Part shown: in pieces, positions 34,236-42,039 of the stretch
Numbering within the stretch: position 1 is the first letter of the stretch
Layout: the number at the start of each line of letters is the position of its first letter
NCBI GenBank assembly: GCA_910587345.1
Contig: CAJUKH010000038.1
Location: 62,001-126,000 of the forward strand
Origin: an uncultured Oscillospiraceae bacterium
GTDB lineage: Bacteria > Bacillota > Clostridia > Oscillospirales > Oscillospiraceae
DNA: 64,000 nt
Direction of reading: 5' to 3'
Translations under genes and position numbers: made by a program
Notes under the pieces: generated by a model
What the model saw: only the letters and a program-made list of their open reading frames with translations
The model's database searches: none
What the model was told of the DNA's origin: nothing

Positions 34236-34656
34236 AATGGGTCAGATGTTTGGACATCCAGATGTGAGGGGTATGCTCGTCATAGTCCATGGGGCCATAC
34301 TCTGCGTATCCCTGCTTTTGATAGAAGGGGCTGGCCTGGACCTGAGCGTGGAGATGGATGGCGCTGCCGCCGGCCGCCAGAACGGCATCCTCGGCCGCCT
34401 TCAGAACGATGCTGCCCAGATGCCGGCCCCGGTAGTCCTTTCGCACCGCCAGACGGCCAAAAATATAGACGCCCGGTTCTTCCCCGGGGAAGAACCGGCA
34501 GACGGCCGCCGGGGTGTCTCCGTCAAAGAGGACCAGATGAGTAGCCATGGAGTCGATGTCGTCAAATTCGTTTTGGAAGCCCTGCTCCTCCATAAAAACC
34601 TCACGGCGGATGAGGATGGCCTCCGGAGGGAGGGTGCTGTATGTCTTATGTTTCAT
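34234..34656 (-). CDS. GNAT-family N-acetyltransferase (ElaA-like)
   Basis: A 140-residue acetyl-CoA-dependent acetyltransferase. The N-terminus has the ElaA-type ILIRREVFMEEQGFQNEFDDID block, and the acetyl-CoA loop reads AVRKDYRGRHLGSIVLKAAED. The C-terminal HAQVQASPFYQKQGYAEYG strand-helix is typical. It is the last gene of the leftward murein-peptide locus, 18 bases after the NlpC/P60 gene, and ends in a terminator. Acetylation of an amino compound or wall peptide is possible, but nothing in the sequence shows it. Confidence 0.85.
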   Translation of the reverse strand: MKHKTYSTLPPEAILIRREVFMEEQGFQNEFDDIDSMATHLVLFDGDTPAAVCRFFPGEEPGVYIFGRLAVRKDYRGRHLGSIVLKAAEDAVLAAGGSAIHLHAQVQASPFYQKQGYAEYGPMDYDEHTPHIWMSKHLTH

Positions 34657-34674
34657 GGTATTATCCTTTACAAA

Positions 34675-35517
34675 TCAAAAATAGCTTCCCGCACCGGTCA
34701 TTTTTTCGGGCAGGTCGGGGCGGTAGTCCGGGTCGCCGGGGTTCAGGGAATTGATGACCACGCCGTCGCTTCCTGCCTTGCCGGTGGAGTGGATGTAGCG
34801 GCCCTCCCCCATGTACATGGCCACATGGCCGGGGAAGAAGAGCAGGTCGGCCGGTTTGGCATCCTTACAGTCGATGGGGTGGATGGGAAAGCCCTCCACC
34901 ACCTTGGCATCCCGGTAGATGGTGATGCCGTTTAAGAGATAGCTCATGGACACAAGGCCGGAGCAGTCAATGCCCAGAGGGGTCTTGCCGCCCCAGCGGT
35001 AGTGGGTGCGGGCGTAGAGCATTGCCGTATCCACCAGCCGCCGGCGCAGCTCCCCTTCGGGCAGGTCGATGGGGGTCTCGTAATAGGTATCCAGCCAGCT
35101 TGCGCGGACATAGCCCTTCGCCCCGTCGGGGAGGGAGATACACTGCCAGCCGTTGGGTTCCCCGGACTCCGGGTTCACCTCCGGTGCCTCGGTCACCGCC
35201 ACCACCGCCCCCATGGGGAGGGTGGTGAGGGGCCAGGATTGGACCTTGGGGTGGCACATCACATCGCAGGTGTTTTTGTGGAGGACCACCTTTTTGGGAA
35301 GGGATGCCCAGGCCTGAGCGGCCTCGTCCCCGATGGCCAGACAGGTTACGGGGGCGTAGCCCTCGTAGCGGTAGTGGGTGCGGACCTTCCAGTAGCCGGA
35401 GGTAGTCTGCTCCAGCACCTCCACCACCATGCCGAAGAGGGCCTCGTCGGCCAGTTCGCAGTCGGGGCGGGGCTGGCTCATCAAAGGGCAGATGGGGGCT
35501 TGTACAACGGCTTTCAT
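34675..35517 (-). CDS. NlpC/P60 endopeptidase, YkfC-like (gamma-D-glutamyl-diamino acid peptidase)
   Basis: A 280-residue cysteine peptidase with two SH3-type segments (about 5-60 and 70-140) and an NlpC/P60 domain. Catalytic Cys lies in GIDCSGLVSMSY and the His in FPGHVAMYMGEGRYIHSTG. No signal peptide is present, so it should act in the cytosol on imported L-Ala-gamma-D-Glu-diamino acid peptides, as YkfC does in Bacillus. AAGGAG precedes the ATG, 3 bases after the serine-hydrolase gene. The neighbouring LD-carboxypeptidase, epimerase and peptide transporter strongly support this role. Confidence 0.9.
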   Translation of the reverse strand: MKAVVQAPICPLMSQPRPDCELADEALFGMVVEVLEQTTSGYWKVRTHYRYEGYAPVTCLAIGDEAAQAWASLPKKVVLHKNTCDVMCHPKVQSWPLTTLPMGAVVAVTEAPEVNPESGEPNGWQCISLPDGAKGYVRASWLDTYYETPIDLPEGELRRRLVDTAMLYARTHYRWGGKTPLGIDCSGLVSMSYLLNGITIYRDAKVVEGFPIHPIDCKDAKPADLLFFPGHVAMYMGEGRYIHSTGKAGSDGVVINSLNPGDPDYRPDLPEKMTGAGSYF

Positions 35518-35520
35518 GGC

Positions 35521-36318
35521 TCACATCTCCTTGTAATAGTCAAATATGGCCTTGCCCAGCCGGCCGATGAACTTTCGCTGGCCCGGGTCGCCGTCGGGAC
35601 TGGGACCGTTCCAGGTGAAGACGCCCACGAAAAGGGGCCGTTTCAGAGAGAGGAACAGCCCGCAGTCGTGGGCCACCCCGTCCAGCCCGCCGGTCTTGTG
35701 GGCGAAGACCACCTCGTCGGGGATATAGCGCAGGAGAGTATCCTGATGGCGCTGGCGGCTGAGGATGGAGAGGGCCACCCGGCGAAGGTCGGGGTTCAGG
35801 ATGGCGCTGGAATGGAGGAGGCAGAAGAGTTTTCGCTGGTCGGCGGCAGTGGTGAGATTGTCCTTCCCTGCCCCGGCGGCAGCCAAGTCCAGCATTTTCC
35901 GCTGGCATACCGTGCCAGAAAGGCCCAGATTGACGGCGCAGTACTCATTTACCGCATCCAGCCCCAGCGTGTCCAGGATCACGTTGGTGGCGGTGTTGTC
36001 GCTGAGGGTCACCATCCAGTAGAGAAGCTCCTCCAGCGTGTACTCGCTCTGGCCCCGGTCAAAGACCTGGGTGTCCGGAAGGATGGAGCTTTGGGGGACG
36101 GGAAGGTGGTCCTTCAGAGTCAGCCTTCCCTGACGAACCTGCTCCAAGGCGGCGAGGAGGATAGGGGTCTTGATGGTGGAGGCGGCGGGGAACACCTCGT
36201 TTTCCAGCCGGGCATGGAGGGGAGCCGGCTCCCTGGCGTCGGCCACCAGATAGGCGCATTGGCCGGAGAAGGCATCGGCTTCCTGCCGAAGAAGGGCATC
36301 CAGCTCGAAAGCGGTCAT
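35521..36318 (-). CDS. cytosolic class A beta-lactamase-fold serine hydrolase
   Basis: A 265-residue penicillin-recognising-fold enzyme without a signal peptide. Motifs are S47-T-I-K50 (nucleophile), SDN at 106-108 and HKTGG at 207-211. No clear Glu166-type ExxLN omega loop is seen, and the lack of export also argues against an antibiotic-destroying role. Lying between the LD-carboxypeptidase (4-base overlap) and YkfC-like genes, it more likely trims imported muropeptides, for example as a DD-peptidase or esterase. That function is inferred from context only. Confidence 0.8.
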   Translation of the reverse strand: MTAFELDALLRQEADAFSGQCAYLVADAREPAPLHARLENEVFPAASTIKTPILLAALEQVRQGRLTLKDHLPVPQSSILPDTQVFDRGQSEYTLEELLYWMVTLSDNTATNVILDTLGLDAVNEYCAVNLGLSGTVCQRKMLDLAAAGAGKDNLTTAADQRKLFCLLHSSAILNPDLRRVALSILSRQRHQDTLLRYIPDEVVFAHKTGGLDGVAHDCGLFLSLKRPLFVGVFTWNGPSPDGDPGQRKFIGRLGKAIFDYYKEM

Positions 36319-37229
36319 GGCTCCACCTCCAGCGTGCCTGCTCCGGCGTCCAAAATGGCCGTGGCCCCCAGAGGCAGGGACATGGTGGGCAGGGAGTGGC
36401 CGCAGGGGACCCCTGCCAGAGTGGGTTTGCCTGCGGGGAGGATCAGGTCCTCCACGATCTGGTCCAGGGTGAGGGAAAGCTCCCCCTCGCCGGGAACACA
36501 GTCGGTCCAGTAGCCCAAAAGGATGCCGGCGCAGTCGTCCAGCTTTCCGGCGTTGCGCAACTGGGTCAGCATGGCGTCGATGCGGTAGGGCTTTTCCCCC
36601 ACGTCCTCAAGGAAAAGGAGCTTGCCCCGGGTATCGATCTCCCAGGGGGTGCCCAGGCTGTCGCAGATCAGGGACAGATTGCCGCCGCAGAGGGGGCCGC
36701 GGGCCGTGCCGGGACACAGGGCCGTTACTGTCTCACCAAGGGGCATGGGGCCGGAGAGAGCGCCGAAGAGGGCCCGGCGGAGGTAGTGCATGGTGAAGTC
36801 GTCTAAAGGCTCGTAGTATTCGGTGGAGGGCATGGGGGTGTGGTAGGTCACCATGCGGCAGTCCTGATTGAGCGCAATATGGAGGGCGGTGACATCGGAG
36901 TAACCGCAGAAGACCTTGGGATGCCGGGCAATGTCCCGCCAGTTGAGGAAGGGCATGAGCCGGTGGGCGCCGTAACCGCCCCGGATACAGAGGATGCCCT
37001 GAATGGAGGGGTCGGCGAAGGCGTCCTGAAGGTCCTTGGCCCGCTGGGCGTCATCGGCGGCAAAGTTGCCGTAGCGGTTGGCGTGGCAGCAGGTGGGATA
37101 GACCACCGGCTCCAGTCCCAAGGCCTTGACGGCGGCAATGGAAGGCTCCAGCCGGTTTTCCGGCACGGTGGAGGAGGCGCAAAGCAGCGCCACCCGGGCG
37201 CCGGGATAGAGAGAATTGGGGGTTGGCAT
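36315..37229 (-). CDS. LD-carboxypeptidase, S66 family (YkfA / LdcA-like)
   Basis: A 304-residue cytosolic serine peptidase that removes the terminal D-Ala from tetrapeptides in wall recycling. Family features are the N-terminal LYPGARVALLCASSTV, IQGILCIRGGYGAHRLMPFL, the nucleophilic serine in FCGYSDVTALH, the catalytic Glu in LFLEDVGEKPYRIDAML and the His in GVPCGHSLPTMSLPLG. The ATG at 37229 follows GAGGTG; a GTG three codons earlier is less well spaced. It leads the peptidase trio after a repeat insertion that separates it from oppF. Confidence 0.93.
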   Translation of the reverse strand: MPTPNSLYPGARVALLCASSTVPENRLEPSIAAVKALGLEPVVYPTCCHANRYGNFAADDAQRAKDLQDAFADPSIQGILCIRGGYGAHRLMPFLNWRDIARHPKVFCGYSDVTALHIALNQDCRMVTYHTPMPSTEYYEPLDDFTMHYLRRALFGALSGPMPLGETVTALCPGTARGPLCGGNLSLICDSLGTPWEIDTRGKLLFLEDVGEKPYRIDAMLTQLRNAGKLDDCAGILLGYWTDCVPGEGELSLTLDQIVEDLILPAGKPTLAGVPCGHSLPTMSLPLGATAILDAGAGTLEVEP

Positions 37230-37269
37230 AAAAATCACCTCGTTTTGGAATGAGAGAGTTTAGAACTCA

Positions 37270-37690
37270 GAGTGGAGACAGGGGATATTGGGCCATTTCG
37301 TTTCATCGGAAGAGACGGCAATTTTTTATGAAATTGCGGAAGTCCTCTGCTGGGGGCCTTCTTCTTTTCTGTTTTGGTGGTTTTGGCCTGCCCGGCCGGG
37401 GTCACGGCCCGGTTGTTGGCGGCTGGCTGTCTCTTGGCGGCTATGCCGCTTAGAGACAGCTCGTACCCTGTGGGTGCTGTGCCGCCTCGGATGGGGCGTG
37501 TCCCTTGAGGGGGAAACCTATTTTTCTTTTGTGGGGAAGCGGGAGGTGTTTACCTTACAGTTGGTTTTTTGCCTGCCCGGATGGGGTGTACCTCTTGCGG
37601 GAAAACCACCTTTTCATTTGCCTGCCCGGCGGGGCTTTGGGCCTTGCCGACAGGCGTTTACCAACCTGATTATTAAAATACATCAAACAA
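37270..37690 (+). repeat. dispersed intergenic repeat cluster R4 (module A, truncated)
   Basis: A shorter copy beginning with 'ggatattgggccatttcgtttcatcgg' (37280 onward) and carrying the 33-base hairpin at 37427-37459. It breaks off soon after 'tggggcgt', without the later A blocks or module B. It lies between oppF and the LD-carboxypeptidase gene, inside what is otherwise one leftward operon, and is antisense to that transcript. Bases 37690-37771 are AT-rich with nothing recognised. Confidence 0.75.
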
Positions 37691-37771
37691 TAATGGTTAC
37701 CCATGTCCGCATAGTTTCGGGTTTCCTGTGCAACTACCGGCCAAAGGATAAATGGTTGGTCATCAGCCTGC

Positions 37772-38701
37772 TTACAGCATTTTCCGGTATTCCTCCAGCT
37801 CCCGTTGGCTGCCCCGGACGAAGTGGCCGGGGGTGAGTTCGGTCCATAGAGGGGGGTCCGCTTCAGTATAACCATGCTGGGTGGGGTCGTAGACCACCAG
37901 TTTTTTGTTTCGCTCCGCCACCGGGTCGGGCATGGGGATGGCCGACAGCAGCGCCCGGGTATAGGGGTGCAGGGGATGGGCGAAAAGCTCCTCGCTCTCG
38001 GCAAGCTCCATGAGCTGGCCGTGGTAGATGACCCCGATGCGGTCGGAGATGAACCGGACCACGCTCAAATCGTGGGCGATGAAGAGGTAGGTCAGTCCCC
38101 GTTCAGCCTGAAGGGAGGACATGAGGTTCAGCACCTGTGCCCGGATGGACACGTCCAAAGCCGAGATGGGCTCGTCTGCGATGATGAATTCCGGTTCCAT
38201 GATGAGGGCCCGGGCGATGCCGATGCGCTGGCGCTGGCCGCCGGAGAACTCGTGGGGGAACCGGGAGGCAAACTCGGGCAGAAGCCCCACGTCGGTGAGG
38301 GCCTTGGCCACCCGCTCCTGCCGCTCTTCCTCGCTGACATGGCGGGGCCGCAGGCCCTCGGAGACGATATAGTCCACCTTGGCCCGCTCATTGAGGGAGG
38401 CCATGGGGTCTTGAAAGATCATTTGAATTTGGTCAATGACCCGGCGGTCGGTCTCCCGGCTCACCTTGCCCGAGATGACCTCCCCCTTATACCGCACCCG
38501 GCCCCCCGATACGGGATTGACCCGAATGACGGCCCGGCCGATGGTGGTCTTGCCCGAGCCGGATTCTCCCACCAGACCGAAGGTCTCCCCCTTGTAGATG
38601 TCGAAAGAGACTTTGTTGACGGCGGTAAAGGGATGGCGGCGGGAACCGAAGGTGACGGTCAGGTCCTCCACCTCCAGCAGCTTTTCTCTTGCCTCAGCCA
38701 C
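37772..38701 (-). CDS. oppF: oligopeptide ABC transporter ATP-binding protein OppF
   Basis: A 309-residue ATPase of the peptide/nickel importer class. Walker A is GESGSGKTT, the signature is FSGGQRQRIGIARAL, Walker B is FIIADEPISALD, and the switch His is in FIAHDLSVV. The C-terminal extension HPYTRALLSAIPMPDP is the oligopeptide-binding-transporter tail found in OppF/DppF. It overlaps oppD by 8 bases. With oppD it would power uptake of wall-derived peptides bound by the lipoprotein encoded upstream. Confidence 0.95.
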   Translation of the reverse strand: MAEAREKLLEVEDLTVTFGSRRHPFTAVNKVSFDIYKGETFGLVGESGSGKTTIGRAVIRVNPVSGGRVRYKGEVISGKVSRETDRRVIDQIQMIFQDPMASLNERAKVDYIVSEGLRPRHVSEEERQERVAKALTDVGLLPEFASRFPHEFSGGQRQRIGIARALIMEPEFIIADEPISALDVSIRAQVLNLMSSLQAERGLTYLFIAHDLSVVRFISDRIGVIYHGQLMELAESEELFAHPLHPYTRALLSAIPMPDPVAERNKKLVVYDPTQHGYTEADPPLWTELTPGHFVRGSQRELEEYRKML

Positions 38702-39740
38702 GGGACAGACCCCCTCTCTCCTTCAAAAGCCTGATATGCTCGGGAGGTTCTACTTTGGGCGCCCGGGGGTCCAGAAGCCAGGTCCGGGCCTTGTGGGTGG
38801 GGCTTACCTCAAAGTAGGGGGGACGCTCCACAAAGTCGATGTTGAGGGCTTGGGGATTTCGGGGGGCAAAGGCGTCTCCCTGTACCTCCTGAAAAAGATT
38901 GGGGGGCGTGCCCTGGATGGAGTAGAGGGCCTGCCCCTTCACCCCAAGCTGGGGCAGGGAGGAGAGAAGCGCCCAGGTGTAGGGGTGCTTGGGGTCATAG
39001 AAAACCTCATCGCACCGGCCCACCTCCACGATGTCCCCGGCGTACATGACGGCGATACGGTCGGCCACGTTGGCCACCACCCCAAGGTCGTGGGTGATAT
39101 AGATGGTGGTCAGGTCCAGCTGCTTTTGCAGGTTTTTGATAAGGTCCAGGATCTGGGCCTGAATGGTCACGTCCAGGGCGGTGGTAGGCTCGTCGCAGAT
39201 GAGGATCTTGGGCCGGCAGGCCACGGCGATGGCAATGACCACCCGCTGGCGCATCCCGCCGGAGAACTCGTGGGGATACTGCTTGTACCGCCGCTCCGGC
39301 TGGTCGATGCCCACGGCCCGCAGGGCGTCGACAGCGGCGGCTTTGGCCGCCGCACCTTTCAGACCTTGATGGAGGACCACGGCCTCTAAAATCTGGTCAC
39401 CCACCGACTTCAGGGGATTCAGAGAGGTCATGGGGTCCTGCATGACCATGGCGATCTCCTTGCCCCGGACGGAAAGCCATTCTTTTTCGGTTTTAAACTG
39501 GGCAAGGTCCCTGCCGTCGTACCAGATATGCCCTCCGGCAATGGTGCCGTTGGCGTCCAGAAGGCCCATGGCCGACTTGGTGAACACGCTCTTGCCCGAG
39601 CCGGACTCGCCCACGATGGCCAGAGATTCTCCCTTGTAAACGTCCAGAGAGATGCCCCGGATGGCTTTTAATACCTGCCCCCGAAGGGTGAATTGAATGT
39701 GCAGGTCCTCAAAGGAGAGGGCCACGTTTTCATTTGTCAT
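38694..39740 (-). CDS. oppD: oligopeptide ABC transporter ATP-binding protein OppD
   Basis: A 348-residue ATPase pairing with OppF. Walker A is GESGSGKSV, the signature is FSGGMRQRVVIAIAVA, Walker B is ILICDEPTTALD, and the switch His is in YITHDLGVV. The C-terminal HPYTWALLSSLPQLG followed by a Pro-rich tail (GTPPNLFQEVQGDAFAPRNPQALN) is typical of OppD, though the usual cysteine cluster of some family members is absent. A purine-rich ribosome site precedes the ATG, after a 159-base gap from oppC that holds a long GC-rich hairpin. Confidence 0.95.
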   Translation of the reverse strand: MTNENVALSFEDLHIQFTLRGQVLKAIRGISLDVYKGESLAIVGESGSGKSVFTKSAMGLLDANGTIAGGHIWYDGRDLAQFKTEKEWLSVRGKEIAMVMQDPMTSLNPLKSVGDQILEAVVLHQGLKGAAAKAAAVDALRAVGIDQPERRYKQYPHEFSGGMRQRVVIAIAVACRPKILICDEPTTALDVTIQAQILDLIKNLQKQLDLTTIYITHDLGVVANVADRIAVMYAGDIVEVGRCDEVFYDPKHPYTWALLSSLPQLGVKGQALYSIQGTPPNLFQEVQGDAFAPRNPQALNIDFVERPPYFEVSPTHKARTWLLDPRAPKVEPPEHIRLLKERGGLSRG

Positions 39741-39899
39741 AATAAGGCCTCCTATGTTGGGCTGTCATGCTGCGAAGTGGTCTGGACGCAAAAGCTCTAA
39801 GCCCCTGCGACTGCGCGCGCCGGTCCTCGGCCTCTGCGGCCTGCGGTCCGTCCGCTCCGCTCGGGTCTTAGCCCTTTTGCAGACCGCGTCTCCGCACTT
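39741..39899 (-). other. GC-rich imperfect hairpin between oppC and oppD
   Basis: GCAAAAG-CTCTAAG-CCC near 39788 can pair with GGG-TCTTAG-CCCTTTTGC ending near 39888, enclosing a very GC-rich interior. There is no T-run. It may protect or separate the membrane-subunit message from the ATPase message, or be another repeat. Confidence 0.45.
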
Positions 39900-40919
39900 C
39901 TAATTGACGTGGTTCTTCGGATCGGCGGCGTCGGCGAAGGAGTTGCCGATGATGTAGAAAGAGATGGTGATGACCGCCAGTATCAGCACCGGGAATATGA
40001 GCTGGTAGCGCAGCACCGGGGCCTGCATCACCTGCCGGCCGGTCTGGATGAGGTTGCCCAGAGAGGGGATGGAGACGGGCAGGCCGATGCCGATATAGGT
40101 GACAAAAACCTCGCTGCCAATGGCCCCGGGGATGGCAAGGGCCATCCGCATGGTGATGACGCTGACCAGATAGGGCAGCAGGTTTTTAAACATGATCTGG
40201 GCGGTGGTGGCCCCCAGACAGCGGGAGGCCAGATTGTAATCCCGGTCCCGGATGATAATGATCTGATTGCGGATGAACCGGGCCATGCCCAGCCAGCCGG
40301 TGAGAGACAAAGCGAAGATGATGGTAGATACCCCCGGCTTCATCACATAGGAGATCAGCAGCAGAAGAAGGGTCTGGGGAATATTGTCCAGAATGTTGTA
40401 AAGCTCGGTAAAGAAGAAGTCCAGCTTTCGCACATAGCCCCACAAAACTCCCACCAGGATACCCACCGCCGCCTCCACCACCGCAACGGTGAAACCGATG
40501 AAGAGGGAGGTGCGGGTCCCCGCCCAGATCCGGGACCACAGGTCCTGACCGATGGAGTTGGTACCCAGAAGAAAGCCCATCTGTCCGGGGGGGATATTGT
40601 TCAAAGGCAGACCGTAGTCGTTGTTGTGGATGAAAAGAGGGTCCTTCTGGCCGGGGAGATAGGGCTGGACAAAGGTGAAAAGCAGGGTAGCCGCCATCAG
40701 GCAGAGGAAGAAGACCGCCGCCTTGTTTTTGAAAAAGGCCCGGAAGGTGGCCTGCCAGTAGGAGTAGTTGGAGTAACCGCCCCGTTCGGCCCGGCCGGCG
40801 TCGAAGGGGGCAAAGGAGAAAAGCTCGGCCTCGCTCATATTGGCCCGGAGGTCCTTTTTCAGCTGGTCGTTCAGCTTGTCTCCCAGCCGGTCGGACGCCT
40901 TGCGGCGATAGGATTTCAT
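39900..40919 (-). CDS. oppC: oligopeptide ABC transporter permease OppC
   Basis: A 339-residue membrane subunit. A cytosolic N-terminal stretch rich in charge (about 50 residues) leads to a first helix (KAAVFFLCLMAATLLFTF), a large external loop, and a transporter domain with five helices. The loop contacting the ATPase reads NLASRCLGATTAQIMFKNLLPYL, matching the EAA-type motif. The ATG at 40919 shares its A with the oppB stop (TGATG), giving coupling. The upstream extension of the open frame through oppB is rejected. Confidence 0.93.
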   Translation of the reverse strand: MKSYRRKASDRLGDKLNDQLKKDLRANMSEAELFSFAPFDAGRAERGGYSNYSYWQATFRAFFKNKAAVFFLCLMAATLLFTFVQPYLPGQKDPLFIHNNDYGLPLNNIPPGQMGFLLGTNSIGQDLWSRIWAGTRTSLFIGFTVAVVEAAVGILVGVLWGYVRKLDFFFTELYNILDNIPQTLLLLLISYVMKPGVSTIIFALSLTGWLGMARFIRNQIIIIRDRDYNLASRCLGATTAQIMFKNLLPYLVSVITMRMALAIPGAIGSEVFVTYIGIGLPVSIPSLGNLIQTGRQVMQAPVLRYQLIFPVLILAVITISFYIIGNSFADAADPKNHVN

Positions 40920-41869
40920 CAGCGGGCACCTTCCTTCCTGTTCAGACTGATACGGGGGTCTACGATGGCCATGAGGATATCGCCGAAGAGAAGCCCCAGA
41001 ATGGAGATGACGGCGTAGATGAGCACCAGCGCCTGGACCAGTGTGTTGTCCTGCCGCTTGATGGCGGTGATGAGCAGCCCGCCCATACCGGGGATGGAGT
41101 AAAGGCTTTCCACATAGAGAGAACCCATGAGGGTGGACAGGATGGACCCGGGTATGTACTGGACCAGAGGGATCATGGCGTTGCGGAAAATGTGCCTGCG
41201 GGAGATGTCGCCCCCCGGCACCCCCTTGGCCCGGGCCAGCTGCACATAGTCCTTGTTGCTCTCGTCCACCATGTACCGGCGAAGCCACATGGCGTAATAG
41301 GCGGTGGAGCCGATGGACAGGGAGAGGATGGGCAGGATGTAACTGACGGGCTTTGCGGCGTCAAAGAGCATGGGCAGGGTCCCGTACTGGGACCCCACGA
41401 ACTGGATGACGATATGGTACACCGCTGAAGGCACCGCCTGGATGATGACGATGAATACGGTACCCAGCTTATCCCCGATCTTCCACACCGAGCGGGTGGA
41501 CCGGGCCATCCAGATGCCCAGAGACAGGCCCATCACCAAAGACAGAACAAAAGAGACCAGGCCCAGACGGATGGAGATGGGTATCTTTTCTGCGATGATC
41601 TCGTTGATGGACACCCCCCGGCGGTATACATTGGAGGTGCCCAGGTCCCCCCGGGCCAGCTGGCCGTAGAACCGGGTCAGCTGTTTGGGCAGGGGGTCAT
41701 TGAGGCCCAGGGAATTGAGCTTTACCTGGATCTCAATGTCGGAGAGCTTATCATAGTTTTCAAAATAGCCCTCTTCCGGCATAAAGCGCAGGAGGGAGAA
41801 GAGGATGGTGATGATGATGAACAATGTGAAAAAAGCCCGCAGGACCCGCTTGCAGATATATTTCCCCAT
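40919..41869 (-). CDS. oppB: oligopeptide ABC transporter permease OppB
   Basis: A 316-residue membrane subunit with an N-terminal helix (KRVLRAFFTLFIIITILFSLLRFM) and five further helices. The ATPase-contact motif reads YVQLARAKGVPGGDISRRHIFRNAMIPLVQY. The external loop between the first and second helices contains LGLNDPLPKQLTRFYGQLARGDLGTS, characteristic of OppB/DppB proteins. GGGGAATG-type spacing precedes its ATG. It follows oppA by 170 bases, a gap with stem-loops that may favour higher lipoprotein expression. Confidence 0.94.
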   Translation of the reverse strand: MGKYICKRVLRAFFTLFIIITILFSLLRFMPEEGYFENYDKLSDIEIQVKLNSLGLNDPLPKQLTRFYGQLARGDLGTSNVYRRGVSINEIIAEKIPISIRLGLVSFVLSLVMGLSLGIWMARSTRSVWKIGDKLGTVFIVIIQAVPSAVYHIVIQFVGSQYGTLPMLFDAAKPVSYILPILSLSIGSTAYYAMWLRRYMVDESNKDYVQLARAKGVPGGDISRRHIFRNAMIPLVQYIPGSILSTLMGSLYVESLYSIPGMGGLLITAIKRQDNTLVQALVLIYAVISILGLLFGDILMAIVDPRISLNRKEGAR

Positions 41870-41940
41870 GAGTCATTCCCCTTTCTGTGGTGTGATGGGA
41901 CCCGAAGCCGATACCCTCACGGCCTTTCCCAAGGCCCCAA

Positions 41941-42005
41941 GGGTACGGGCTCCGAAAAGCCCGTATAAGCTGAGGAGGGGAAACGCGAAGCGGTCTCCCC
42001 TCCTC
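41941..42005 (-). other. stem-loops in the oppA-oppB gap
   Basis: Two inverted repeats, TACGGGCT/AGCCCGTA (41943-41965 region) and GAGGAGGGGA/TCCCCTCCTC (41972-41981 with 41996-42005). No T-run follows on the minus strand. Such hairpins after a binding-protein gene often stabilise its message relative to the permease genes. Confidence 0.55.
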
Positions 42006-42039
42006 AACGTGGTATTTCTATGGGTTGGAGAAAATGGAC

